A stretch of 61,125 nt of DNA from an uncultured Flavobacteriaceae bacterium (GTDB taxonomy: Bacteria > Bacteroidota > Bacteroidia > Flavobacteriales > Flavobacteriaceae): NCBI GenBank assembly GCA_905479835.1, contig CAJQNZ010000026.1, positions 1 to 61,125 on the forward strand, in the 5' to 3' direction. Position 1 is the first letter of the stretch, and each line of letters opens with the position of its first letter. A program made the position numbers and the translations under genes. Below, piece by piece: positions 53,371 through 61,125 of the stretch. The notes under the pieces are model-generated. The model worked only from the letters and a program-made list of their open reading frames with translations, made no database searches and was not told the DNA's origin.

Positions 53371-55911
53371 ATGGATGATAATTTTTCGCCAAAAGTAAAA
53401 GACGTTATTGCTTATAGTAAAGAAGAGGCCTTAAGATTGGGACATGATTTTATTGGTACGGAACATCTTATTCTTGGGTTATTGAGAAAAGGAGAAGGAA
53501 AAGCAATTCAAATTTTAAATGCACTTGAAATAAATTTAGAACATTTAAGAAAAAAGATTGAAATTTTAAGTCCTGTAAACCCTTCTGGAATTTCGGGGAA
53601 TGAAAAAAGAAATCTTCATTTAACCAAGCAATCTGAAAAAGCTTTAAAAACAACTTTTTTGGAAGCCAAACTTTACAAAAGTGAATCGGTAAATACAGCT
53701 CATTTATTGTTATGCATATTGCGTAATGAAAATGACCCTACTACGAAATTACTACACAAATTTGAGATTGAATATGAAGATGTAAAATCATTGTTTAAAC
53801 AATTATTTATAGAGGATGATTTTTCGCAATTTCCTACTGCTGAAACACCTTCTGAAGATGGTGATTTCGAGGAAAGTAAATCAAATCCTTTCGAACAACC
53901 AAAAGGAAAGGCTACTCAATCAAAGTCCAAAACACCTGTTCTTGATAATTTTGGACGTGATTTAACAGTGCTAGCAGAACAAGGAAACTTAGATCCTGTT
54001 GTAGGAAGAAAAAAGGAAATAGAACGTGTTTCTCAAATTTTAAGCCGTCGTAAAAAAAACAATCCAATGCTTATCGGTGAGCCTGGAGTAGGAAAATCTG
54101 CCATTGCTGAAGGTCTTGCACTGAGAATTGTTCAACGAAAAGTCTCAAGAATTTTATTTAACAAGCGAGTAGTTTCTCTGGATCTTGCCAGTTTAGTGGC
54201 AGGAACTAAATACAGAGGACAGTTTGAAGAAAGAATGAAAGCATTGATGAATGAACTTGAAAAGAATGATGATATTATTCTTTTTATTGATGAAATTCAT
54301 ACTATTGTTGGTGCTGGAGGAGCAACTGGTTCTCTTGACGCTTCCAATATGCTAAAACCAGCACTTGCAAGAGGAGAAATTCAATGTATTGGAGCGACAA
54401 CACTTGATGAATACCGTCAGAATATTGAAAAAGATGGTGCGCTAGAACGTCGTTTTCAAAAAGTTATCATTGAACCGACAAGTGTAGAAGAAACTATAGA
54501 GATATTACACAATATAAAAGATAAATATGAAACTCATCATAATGTAGATTATACAGATGATGCGATTGAGGCTTGTGTTAAATTAACCAATCGGTATATG
54601 ACTGATCGATATCTTCCAGACAAGGCTATCGATGCCTTAGATGAAGCAGGTTCTAGAATACATATTACTAATATTGTTGTGCCAAAGGATGTACTTGAAC
54701 TGGAAGGTCAGCTTGAGCAAGTAAAAATTGACAAAACAAATGCTGTAAATGGCCAGAAATATGAGGAGGCTGCAAAACTACGTGATGATGAAAAAAGATT
54801 GGAAAGTATGCTTCACGCAGCTCAAACTCAATGGGAAGAAGCTTCTAGATTAAATCGTGAAATTGTAACTGAAGATAATGTTGCAGAGGTCGTTTCTATG
54901 ATGACAGGAATTCCAGTAAATCGTGTTGCAGAAGCAGAAAGTCATAGACTCCATGACCTTCCAGATTTAATAAAAGGAAAAGTCATAGGTCAAGATGAAG
55001 CTGTTGCGAAAGTTGTCAAAGCAATCCAAAGAAATAGAGTTGGATTAAAAGATCCTAACAAACCTATTGGTTCGTTTATATTTTTAGGACAGACAGGTGT
55101 AGGAAAAACACAATTGGCTAAAGTACTTGCTAGAGAACTATTTGATAATGCAGATGCTCTTGTACGTATTGATATGAGTGAATACATGGAAAAATTTGCC
55201 ATATCTAGATTGATCGGTGCACCTCCAGGATATGTAGGTTATGAAGAAGGTGGTCAATTAACAGAAAAAATTCGAAGAAAGCCATATTCTGTAGTTTTAC
55301 TAGACGAAATTGAAAAAGCACATCCAGATGTTTTTAATATGTTGTTGCAGATACTTGATGATGGACACATCACTGATAGTCTTGGAAGAAAAATTGATTT
55401 TAGAAATACAATTATTATCATGACTTCTAATATCGGCTCACGACAATTAAAAGACTTTGGTGCAGGTGTAGGTTTTGGAACTTCTGCCAAAAAAGATCAA
55501 GCAGATGCTAACGCAAAAAGTGTGATTGAAAATGCATTGAAAAAATCATTTGCTCCAGAATTCTTAAACAGAATTGATGATGTGATTGTTTTTAACGCAT
55601 TGGAACGTGATGATATTCATTCTATTATTGACATCGAACTTGACATGCTTTTAAAACGTATTCTTAGCCTTGGGTATACATTAAACTTGACTGAAAAAGC
55701 AAAAGACTTCATTGCCGATAAGGGATTTGACAAGCAATATGGAGCAAGACCTCTAAAGCGTGCTATTCAAAAATATATTGAAGATGCACTAGCAGAAGAA
55801 ATTGTCAATTCTAAATTATCTGAAGGAGATACAATCACAATGGATCTTAATGAGAAACTTGAAGAATTAACAGTCAAAATTAAAAAGGGCAAAAAACAAG
55901 TTGAAGAGTAA
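53371..55911 (+). CDS. clpC: ATP-dependent Clp protease ATP-binding subunit ClpC
   Basis: An 846-residue AAA+ unfoldase. Two Clp-N repeats (about 5-145), AAA-1 with Walker A GEPGVGKS at 236-243, a UVR/coiled-coil middle region ([16 protein letters not shown], about 455-475), and AAA-2 with Walker A GQTGVGKT at 573-580. The short middle domain with a UVR motif marks ClpC rather than ClpB. It unfolds substrates for ClpP in the cytoplasm. The 262-bp gap to gyrA holds the divergent promoters but nothing else I can identify. Confidence 0.95.
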   Translation: MDDNFSPKVKDVIAYSKEEALRLGHDFIGTEHLILGLLRKGEGKAIQILNALEINLEHLRKKIEILSPVNPSGISGNEKRNLHLTKQSEKALKTTFLEAKLYKSESVNTAHLLLCILRNENDPTTKLLHKFEIEYEDVKSLFKQLFIEDDFSQFPTAETPSEDGDFEESKSNPFEQPKGKATQSKSKTPVLDNFGRDLTVLAEQGNLDPVVGRKKEIERVSQILSRRKKNNPMLIGEPGVGKSAIAEGLALRIVQRKVSRILFNKRVVSLDLASLVAGTKYRGQFEERMKALMNELEKNDDIILFIDEIHTIVGAGGATGSLDASNMLKPALARGEIQCIGATTLDEYRQNIEKDGALERRFQKVIIEPTSVEETIEILHNIKDKYETHHNVDYTDDAIEACVKLTNRYMTDRYLPDKAIDALDEAGSRIHITNIVVPKDVLELEGQLEQVKIDKTNAVNGQKYEEAAKLRDDEKRLESMLHAAQTQWEEASRLNREIVTEDNVAEVVSMMTGIPVNRVAEAESHRLHDLPDLIKGKVIGQDEAVAKVVKAIQRNRVGLKDPNKPIGSFIFLGQTGVGKTQLAKVLARELFDNADALVRIDMSEYMEKFAISRLIGAPPGYVGYEEGGQLTEKIRRKPYSVVLLDEIEKAHPDVFNMLLQILDDGHITDSLGRKIDFRNTIIIMTSNIGSRQLKDFGAGVGFGTSAKKDQADANAKSVIENALKKSFAPEFLNRIDDVIVFNALERDDIHSIIDIELDMLLKRILSLGYTLNLTEKAKDFIADKGFDKQYGARPLKRAIQKYIEDALAEEIVNSKLSEGDTITMDLNEKLEELTVKIKKGKKQVEE

Positions 55912-55915
55912 AATC

Positions 55916-55953
55916 AAAAGTCTTTATTTAATAAAAATAAAGACTTTTTTTTT
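55916..55953 (+). terminator. Rho-independent terminator of clpC
   Basis: Stem AGTCTTTATTT/AAATAAAGACT with a 5-base loop followed by T9, 5 bp after the clpC stop. Confidence 0.9.
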
Positions 55954-56106
55954 ATTAAAAATATTGAATTAATAAGGTAAAACTTTCTACAAAAGTATTT
56001 TTATTTTTTAAAAACTAAACAATTCTTTATTCTTTAAAAAAACTAAATTTATAATTGAAATAAGTGCTCTTTTTATGCATTGCATGTTAAAGAATGATTA
56101 AAAATT

Positions 56107-56136
56107 ATTGTATCAATGTAATATCTTTTATATTTG
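56107..56136 (+). promoter_or_regulatory. Promoter of the TlpA gene pair
   Basis: ATTG at 56107-56110 and TATATTTG at 56129-56136, separated by 18 bp, match the Bacteroidetes promoter pattern. The start codon of the first TlpA gene is 34 bp downstream. Confidence 0.6.
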
Positions 56137-56170
56137 GACGACCATTAACTCGAATTAAAATTAATCAAAA

Positions 56171-57187
56171 ATGAAAAAAATCGTATATTTTATTGCTGCT
56201 TTAGCAATTATTTCTTGTAATAAAGAACCTAAAGATTATGTTATGTTATCTGGAACCATTACGGATCAGAATAGTGATTCTCTTGTTGTAAGAAGTAGAA
56301 CTTATTCTAAAACAATCCAAGTTCAAGAAGATGGAACTTTCAGTGATACATTAAATGTAACTCCTGGAGTTTACTCATTATATGATGGTGGAGAATCTAC
56401 TTCTATATTTTTAAAAAATGGATATGATATTAATATGACATTGGACACCAAGATGTTTGATGAGTCAGTTAGTTTCACTGGAACGGGTTCTGAAAACAGT
56501 AACTTTTTAGCTCAAAAATCTTTATTAGAAGAAAAATAATATGATCAAGATTTTGATGCTTTAGATACCAAAGAATTGGATGCAGAATTTGAAAACATTA
56601 AAAAAGAAGTTACTGATTTTATCAACTCCCATAAAGACCTTGATACGATTCTATCAAATTCAAGTTTTAAAAATTTAGAAAGGTCAATTACTGGAAATAA
56701 AAATTATTTTATGGGTATTGCTCAATTAAGAGAAGAATTACCTAAAGGTGCTCCTTCTCCAACGTTTGACAAATACGAGAATCATAAAGGAGGAACTACT
56801 TCATTATCCGACTTAAAAGGTAAATATGTCTATGTAGATGTATGGGCAACTTGGTGTGCTCCTTGCAAACGTGAAATTCCATTCTTAAAAGAAGTTGAGA
56901 AAAAATACCATGGAAAAAATATAGAATTTGTAAGTCTTTCGGTTGATAATATTGATGGAAAAAGGGGAAGTCATGAAAAATGGGTAAAAATGGTAAATGA
57001 TAAAGAATTGGGTGGAATTCAATTATTTGCACCTAAAGATTTCAAGTCAGATTTTGTACAAAGTTATAAAATTAATGGAATCCCTCGTTTTATATTAATA
57101 GATCCGAATGGAAATATTGTAAATGCAAGTGCTCCTAGACCTTCAGATTCAAAATTAATTGAATTATTCAATCAAGAAAATATTTAA
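56171..57187 (+). pseudogene. TlpA-like thioredoxin lipoprotein broken by an in-frame stop
   Basis: One reading frame of 339 codons, interrupted only by TAA at 56537-56539 (codon 123). The first part is a lipoprotein (signal ending IIS-C16) with a DUF4369-type N-terminal domain (VMLSGTITDQNSDSLVV). The second part has a TlpA/ResA thioredoxin domain with WATWC229-A-P-C232 and the cis-Pro in GIPRFILID. The frame does not shift, so this is a nonsense change. The paralogue at 57200 is intact and aligns throughout. The downstream half could be translated only from an internal start at 56576 without export. Confidence 0.88.
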
Positions 57188-57199
57188 TAAGTATTCAAA

Positions 57200-58195
57200 A
57201 TGAAAAAAATAATTTATTTTTTATTTGTCTCACTTCTTATTGTAAGTTGTAAAGAGTCCAAAGATTATGTTACTTTAAAAGGGCAATTGAGCAATACTGA
57301 AAACAATAAACTTGAGATTGTTGCAAAAAATTATTCTAAAACAATTTCCTTAAACGAAGACGGAACTTTTAAAGATACACTAAAAGTTGAAAAAGGGCTT
57401 TATTCATTAACTGATGGTAAAAATAAAGCAATATTATTCTTAAAGAATGGGTATGATCTTACTATCAATTCTGATATTACAGATTTTTCCAATGCATCTA
57501 TTGAAGGAATAGGAAAGGAAAGTAATAATTATATTTTAAATAAAATTAATTCGACAAAATCTGATCTTTACAATGCTAATTCTTATTTTTTATTGGACAG
57601 AAAAGCATTTGACACAAGAATGGAGGAGTTAAAAAAACTCAATAGTTCTTTTCCATTAATGAATGTTGATTCTTTATTAATTACTCAAATTGAAAATGAC
57701 AATTCAAGATTTGTTAAATATCTTACTAAAAATTATGAGGTAAAACATTCTATGTTAGTGAAATTTGCTAAAGGAAAGCCTTCCCCTAAATTTGTGAATT
57801 TTGAAAACTATTCAGGAGGAAGAACTTCTATGGATGACATGAAAGGTTCATATATTTATATAGATGTATGGGCAACTTGGTGTGGTCCTTGTAAACGCGA
57901 AATTCCATTTTTAAAAGAAATAGAAAAAGAGTACGAACATAAAAATATTAAATTTGTAAGTATTTCTACTGATAAAAAGAATAAATATGAAGTTTGGAGA
58001 AATATGATTGAAACTAAGAAAATGGGAGGTGTCCAGTTATATGCTGGTGAAGATCGTTCTTTTTCAATTGAATATCAGATAAATTCGATTCCTCGTTTTA
58101 TTCTGATTGATCCAGAAGGAAATATTGTAGATGCTGATGCTCCAAGACCATCAGATCCTAAATTAAAAAAACTATTTAACTCTTTAAATATTTAA
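57200..58195 (+). CDS. TlpA family thiol-disulfide reductase, lipoprotein
   Basis: A 331-residue protein: signal peptide ending IVS-C17, a DUF4369-type N-terminal domain (about 20-110), a helical linker (about 110-190) and a TlpA/ResA thioredoxin domain with WATWC228-G-P-C231, SIPRFILIDPEGNIV (cis-Pro). It reduces disulfides in the periplasm or at the outer face of the membrane, in a process not identified here. It begins 12 bp after the broken paralogue and shares its promoter. Confidence 0.93.
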   Translation: MKKIIYFLFVSLLIVSCKESKDYVTLKGQLSNTENNKLEIVAKNYSKTISLNEDGTFKDTLKVEKGLYSLTDGKNKAILFLKNGYDLTINSDITDFSNASIEGIGKESNNYILNKINSTKSDLYNANSYFLLDRKAFDTRMEELKKLNSSFPLMNVDSLLITQIENDNSRFVKYLTKNYEVKHSMLVKFAKGKPSPKFVNFENYSGGRTSMDDMKGSYIYIDVWATWCGPCKREIPFLKEIEKEYEHKNIKFVSISTDKKNKYEVWRNMIETKKMGGVQLYAGEDRSFSIEYQINSIPRFILIDPEGNIVDADAPRPSDPKLKKLFNSLNI

Positions 58196-58224
58196 AAAAA
58201 AGCGCCAAATTGGCGCTTTTTTTT
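58194..58224. terminator. Bidirectional terminator between TlpA and nnr genes
   Basis: Stem AGCGCCAA/TTGGCGCT with a single-base loop, flanked by A8 and T8. It overlaps the ends of both convergent genes. Confidence 0.92.
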
Positions 58225-59803
58225 ATACATATATTTCGTCATCTTCAGAATCTTCAGGTTCAGGTTGAGAAGGTTTTTTGATAGATAAACTTTTTTCTTC
58301 AGTAAATAGATCTAGATATGACTTACCTATATAATTAAAAATCATAGAAGCAGTAAAAGACTCTACTCCTGTTGATTGAACTGCAAGATCTGCAGTTTTA
58401 CCATGTAAATAAACACCCATAACTGCGGCATTTAAAGGAGTATAACCTTGCGCTAGTAATCCAGTAATCATTCCTGTAAGAACGTCTCCTGTTCCTGCGG
58501 ATGACAATGCAGGGTTTCCAGTAGTATTAAAATACATATTTTCTCCTTGAGCAATTACAGTATTGGCACCTTTAAGAACAACTATAAACTTATGATTGGT
58601 CGTAAGTTCTTTTAATTTTTTTAATTTGTCAAAATCATTTTTCCAATTCCCAAAAAGTCTTTCAAATTCCTTTGGATGTGGAGTAAGAATAGAATTCTCA
58701 GGTATAAATTTTAACAGTTCCTTATCTCTAGCAATGATATTTATTGCATCTGCATCTATAACCAAAGGAAGTTGGTTGGTTCTTAAAAATTTAGCAAATC
58801 CGATTGCAGTTTTTTTCGAAGTTCCTATTCCTACTCCTATTCCGATTACTGTAGGATTCGTTTCATAATCAAATCCTTCCAGTTCATTTTCAGCATCAAC
58901 TTCAACCATTACTTCAGGAACAGAAATTTGTAGTATTTCATAACCACATTTTGGGATTAAAGCAGTTACCAAACCACTTCCTACTTTTAGCGCTGCTTTT
59001 GCCGCTAGCGTAACAGATCCTATTTTGCCATGGTTACCTCCTATAATCAACGAGTGCCCATAAGTTCCTTTATGAGTAAACTTATTTCTAGGCATATAGA
59101 TCTCTTGAACGTCTTCTTTTTCAATGATAAAATTATTTATTTTCTTCATAGAAGCTATGTAAGCTTCATCCAATCCTATATCTATTGCTTCCCAAGTGTA
59201 GATATAAGGTTCGTTTTCTGGCAATAATAAAGTAATTTTTGGACGTTGAAATGTTAATGTATGAGATGCTTCAATGATTGAAGTTCCTTTCATAAACGAT
59301 TTATCTGGAAACAAACCTGTAGGAATGTCAATGGACAAGGTATAGGATTTTGGCTTATTAATATGTTTTATTAAATCAACTGTAAATCCTTGAATTTTTC
59401 TAGAAATCCCTATTCCTATAATTGCATCTATTACAACATCTTGTGGAGTTATCACTGGGAAATCGTCCGTTGAGTTAATAATTGTAGGCCATACTCCAGC
59501 ATCTTTTAATTTTTCAAAATTAGAAAGAAAACCCTCAGTTCTTTTTTTAGAAAAATTTACAACATAACAGTGAACATTATATCCATGTTGGTGTAAATGT
59601 CTTGCCATAATCAATCCAATTCCACCATTATTACCAATACCACAAAAAATTAATGTTTTAACAGGATTCCCTTTCAACTTAGAATGAATCCAATTAAAAC
59701 ATACTGTACCTGCTCTTTCTATTAATTCTAATGAAGTTATATTTTGACTTTTTAGAGTCGCTTTATCAACTTCATATATTTGTTTTCCTGTAAGTATTTC
59801 CAT
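58223..59803 (-). CDS. nnr: Bifunctional NAD(P)H-hydrate repair enzyme
   Basis: A 526-residue fusion from the ATG at 59803. Residues 1-215 form the YjeF_N epimerase (IFCGIGNNGGIGLIMARHL, DAIIGIGIS), and 225-500 form the ADP-dependent dehydratase of ribokinase fold (GSVTLAAKAALKVGSGLVTALIP, ILTPHPKEFERLFG, NPALSSAGTGDVLTGMITGLLAQG). The enzyme repairs hydrated NADH and NADPH. The C-terminus is an acidic tail (PEPEDSEDDE). A TTG at 59824 would start within the accA terminator and is rejected. Confidence 0.95.
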   Translation of the reverse strand: MEILTGKQIYEVDKATLKSQNITSLELIERAGTVCFNWIHSKLKGNPVKTLIFCGIGNNGGIGLIMARHLHQHGYNVHCYVVNFSKKRTEGFLSNFEKLKDAGVWPTIINSTDDFPVITPQDVVIDAIIGIGISRKIQGFTVDLIKHINKPKSYTLSIDIPTGLFPDKSFMKGTSIIEASHTLTFQRPKITLLLPENEPYIYTWEAIDIGLDEAYIASMKKINNFIIEKEDVQEIYMPRNKFTHKGTYGHSLIIGGNHGKIGSVTLAAKAALKVGSGLVTALIPKCGYEILQISVPEVMVEVDAENELEGFDYETNPTVIGIGVGIGTSKKTAIGFAKFLRTNQLPLVIDADAINIIARDKELLKFIPENSILTPHPKEFERLFGNWKNDFDKLKKLKELTTNHKFIVVLKGANTVIAQGENMYFNTTGNPALSSAGTGDVLTGMITGLLAQGYTPLNAAVMGVYLHGKTADLAVQSTGVESFTASMIFNYIGKSYLDLFTEEKSLSIKKPSQPEPEDSEDDEIYV

Positions 59804-59810
59804 AAAATAA

Positions 59811-59838
59811 AAAAAACCTCTCAAAAAATTGAGAGGCT
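59811..59838 (-). terminator. Rho-independent terminator of accA
   Basis: On the minus strand, CCTCTCAA/TTGAGAGG with an AAAA-type loop is followed by a T-tract. It lies between accA and nnr, so nnr probably has its own promoter or depends on read-through. Confidence 0.85.
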
Positions 59839-59853
59839 TAAATTTAGTGTTCG

Positions 59854-60807
59854 TTAATCATTATAAACTCCCATTTCATCATATTTATTCATTCGCTTTT
59901 TCACAAGCTCTGAAGGAGTTAAATCTTTCAACTCTTTATATGTTTTTAGAATTGTTTTTTGCACAATTGTAAATGCGCCAGCACGATCATAGTGAGCTCC
60001 TCCTATTGGTTCTTTTATAATACCATCTATTAATTTCTGCTTCTTCATATCCGTTGCCGTCAATTTCAATGCATCTGCTGCTTGCTCTTTGTATTCCCAA
60101 CTCCTCCATAAAATGGAAGAACAAGACTCAGGAGAAATTACTGAATACCATGTGTTTTCCATCATAAATACCCTATCACCTACACCTATTCCCAATGCTC
60201 CTCCAGAAGCTCCTTCTCCTATTACAATTGTAATAATAGGGACCTTTAATCGAGTCATTTCAAGAATATTTCTAGCAATTGCTTCTCCTTGACCTCTTTC
60301 CTCTGCTTCTAGTCCAGGATACGCTCCTGGAGTATCCAATAAAGTTACTACAGGAATGTTAAATTTCTCTGCCATTTTCATTAATCGCAATGCCTTGCGA
60401 TATCCTTCAGGATTGGGCATTCCAAAATTTCTAAACTGTCTAGTCTTGGTATTGTATCCTTTTTGTTGCCCAATAAACATAAAACTTTGGTCTCCTATTT
60501 TCCCAAGACCACCTACCATTGCCTTATCATCTTTCACATTGCGATCACCATGTAATTCCATAAAAGAATCTGCTGCAATAGCGTTGATATAATCCATCGT
60601 ATATGGACGATTGGGATGTCTAGATAATTGTACTCGCTGCCAAGCAGTCAAGTTTTTATATATTTCTTTTCGTGTTTTTTCTAATTTTACAGCTAATTTC
60701 TCACAAGTTTCTGAGACATCAACATCACTCTCTTTACCTATCAAAGTACATTTAGTTAACTGATCTTCCAGTTCTTTTATAGGCAATTCAAAATCTAAAT
60801 ATTCCAT
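59854..60807 (-). CDS. accA: Acetyl-CoA carboxylase carboxyltransferase subunit alpha
   Basis: A 317-residue protein of standard length. [14 protein letters not shown] at the start, the catalytic region [45 protein letters not shown] and [31 protein letters not shown] identify AccA. With AccD it transfers carboxyl from biotin to acetyl-CoA in the first step of fatty-acid synthesis. No accD is in the window. A strong terminator follows. Confidence 0.97.
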   Translation of the reverse strand: MEYLDFELPIKELEDQLTKCTLIGKESDVDVSETCEKLAVKLEKTRKEIYKNLTAWQRVQLSRHPNRPYTMDYINAIAADSFMELHGDRNVKDDKAMVGGLGKIGDQSFMFIGQQKGYNTKTRQFRNFGMPNPEGYRKALRLMKMAEKFNIPVVTLLDTPGAYPGLEAEERGQGEAIARNILEMTRLKVPIITIVIGEGASGGALGIGVGDRVFMMENTWYSVISPESCSSILWRSWEYKEQAADALKLTATDMKKQKLIDGIIKEPIGGAHYDRAGAFTIVQKTILKTYKELKDLTPSELVKKRMNKYDEMGVYND

Positions 60808-60861
60808 TATTTCTTGTTTGGATAGAAAAACAAATATACTAACTTATGAGTATAAAAAAAC

Positions 60862-61125
60862 TTAAATTTTATTTTTTTGAATTCGGCTTTTATTTTTAAA
60901 AATAGCGTTTAAAATCACAGCAGAAAATATGATTATAGCACCTACATAAAAGTTTGAAGACATTTTTTCTTCATTTGGAAATAAAATAATTGCCAATAAA
61001 ATCCCATATACAGGCTCCAAGTTATAGGCAAGAACAACTGAATAAGGTTTTATATGTTTCATCACATGTACTGATGCTATAAAAGCATAAGCTGTACATA
61101 CAGATGCTAAAATAAAAAGATAGAT
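60862..61125 (-). CDS. EamA/DMT family transporter, C-terminal part (cut by window end)
   Basis: The frame is open to the window edge, leaving 87 C-terminal residues. It shows the last helices of a ten-helix drug/metabolite transporter: AYAFIASVHVMKHIKPYSVVLAYNLEPVYGILLAIILFPNE, then VGAIIIFSAVILNAIFK and a basic tail. The conserved LEPVxxxLLA block is typical of the EamA fold. Substrate unknown. It ends 54 bp before the accA start on the same strand. Confidence 0.85.
   Translation of the reverse strand: MYLFILASVCTAYAFIASVHVMKHIKPYSVVLAYNLEPVYGILLAIILFPNEEKMSSNFYVGAIIIFSAVILNAIFKNKSRIQKNKI

Noticed and set aside
59804-59824. TTG start extending Nnr by seven residues
   Set aside because: It would lie within the stem of the accA terminator; the ATG at 59803 gives the expected MEILTGKQIYEVD start.

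Overview
The window is AT-rich chromosomal DNA from a member of the Bacteroidetes, almost certainly the family Flavobacteriaceae. Evidence: the gliding genes gldF and gldG; a cbb3 oxidase with fused CcoN-CcoO and a Bacteroidetes-type gene order; promoters of the form TAnnTTTG with no obvious Shine-Dalgarno sequences; DUF2911, PIG-L/SSS and THUMP-like methyltransferase families typical of the group; and GTG/TTG starts. There are no insertion sequences, prophage genes or CRISPR arrays. The genus cannot be fixed from sequence alone.

Layout. 1-2.4 kb: end of an M42 peptidase, a Nudix hydrolase, a TauE-type permease and a SCO-like protein without its export signal. 2.4-16.9 kb: a microaerobic respiration island with an AGCS symporter, two universal stress proteins, a small HMA protein, the cbb3 oxidase genes ccoS-ccoNO-ccoQ-ccoP-ccoG-ccoH plus a SafE-type membrane protein, then hemN, the copper ATPase ccoI and a divergent Crp/Fnr regulator. 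16.9-31 kb: housekeeping and envelope genes (TIGR01777 epimerase, metallophosphoesterase, purC, phoH, SAM hydrolase, gldF/gldG, two DUF2911 proteins, GNAT, and an SSS symporter with a PIG-L deacetylase and a 35-residue membrane peptide). 31-43.6 kb: dnaN, corA, an ACP phosphodiesterase with a truncated copy of itself upstream, gamma-glutamyltransferase, a pseudouridine synthase, an AI-2E family permease, a methyltransferase and an FdhF/YdeP-type molybdoenzyme with fdhD. 43.6-45 kb: a short exported Cys-Cys peptide overlapping a membrane protein, a possible decayed gene and three tRNA genes. 45-61 kb: pgpH-type HD phosphohydrolase, thiolase, NlpC/P60 protein, TPR protein, gyrA, clpC, two tandem TlpA lipoproteins (the first broken by an in-frame stop), nnr, accA and the end of an EamA transporter.

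The clearest system-level signal is regulatory. Four 14-bp inverted repeats of the form ATGA(T/C)-N4-ATCAT lie upstream of ccoS, ccoI and both universal stress genes. Each is followed after exactly 22 bp by a TAnnTTT(G/A) -7 element, the geometry of a class II FNR-activated promoter. The one upstream of ccoI lies between ccoI and the Crp/Fnr gene, the likely regulator. The most novel coding candidate is the 48-residue exported peptide ending in a Cys-Cys segment, whose 3' part overlaps out of frame the start of a membrane protein. Other points are a 30-bp perfect palindrome inside the Nudix gene, several families of dispersed palindromic repeats, a partial gene duplication bracketing corA, and a SCO protein that starts just before its expected lipobox cysteine.
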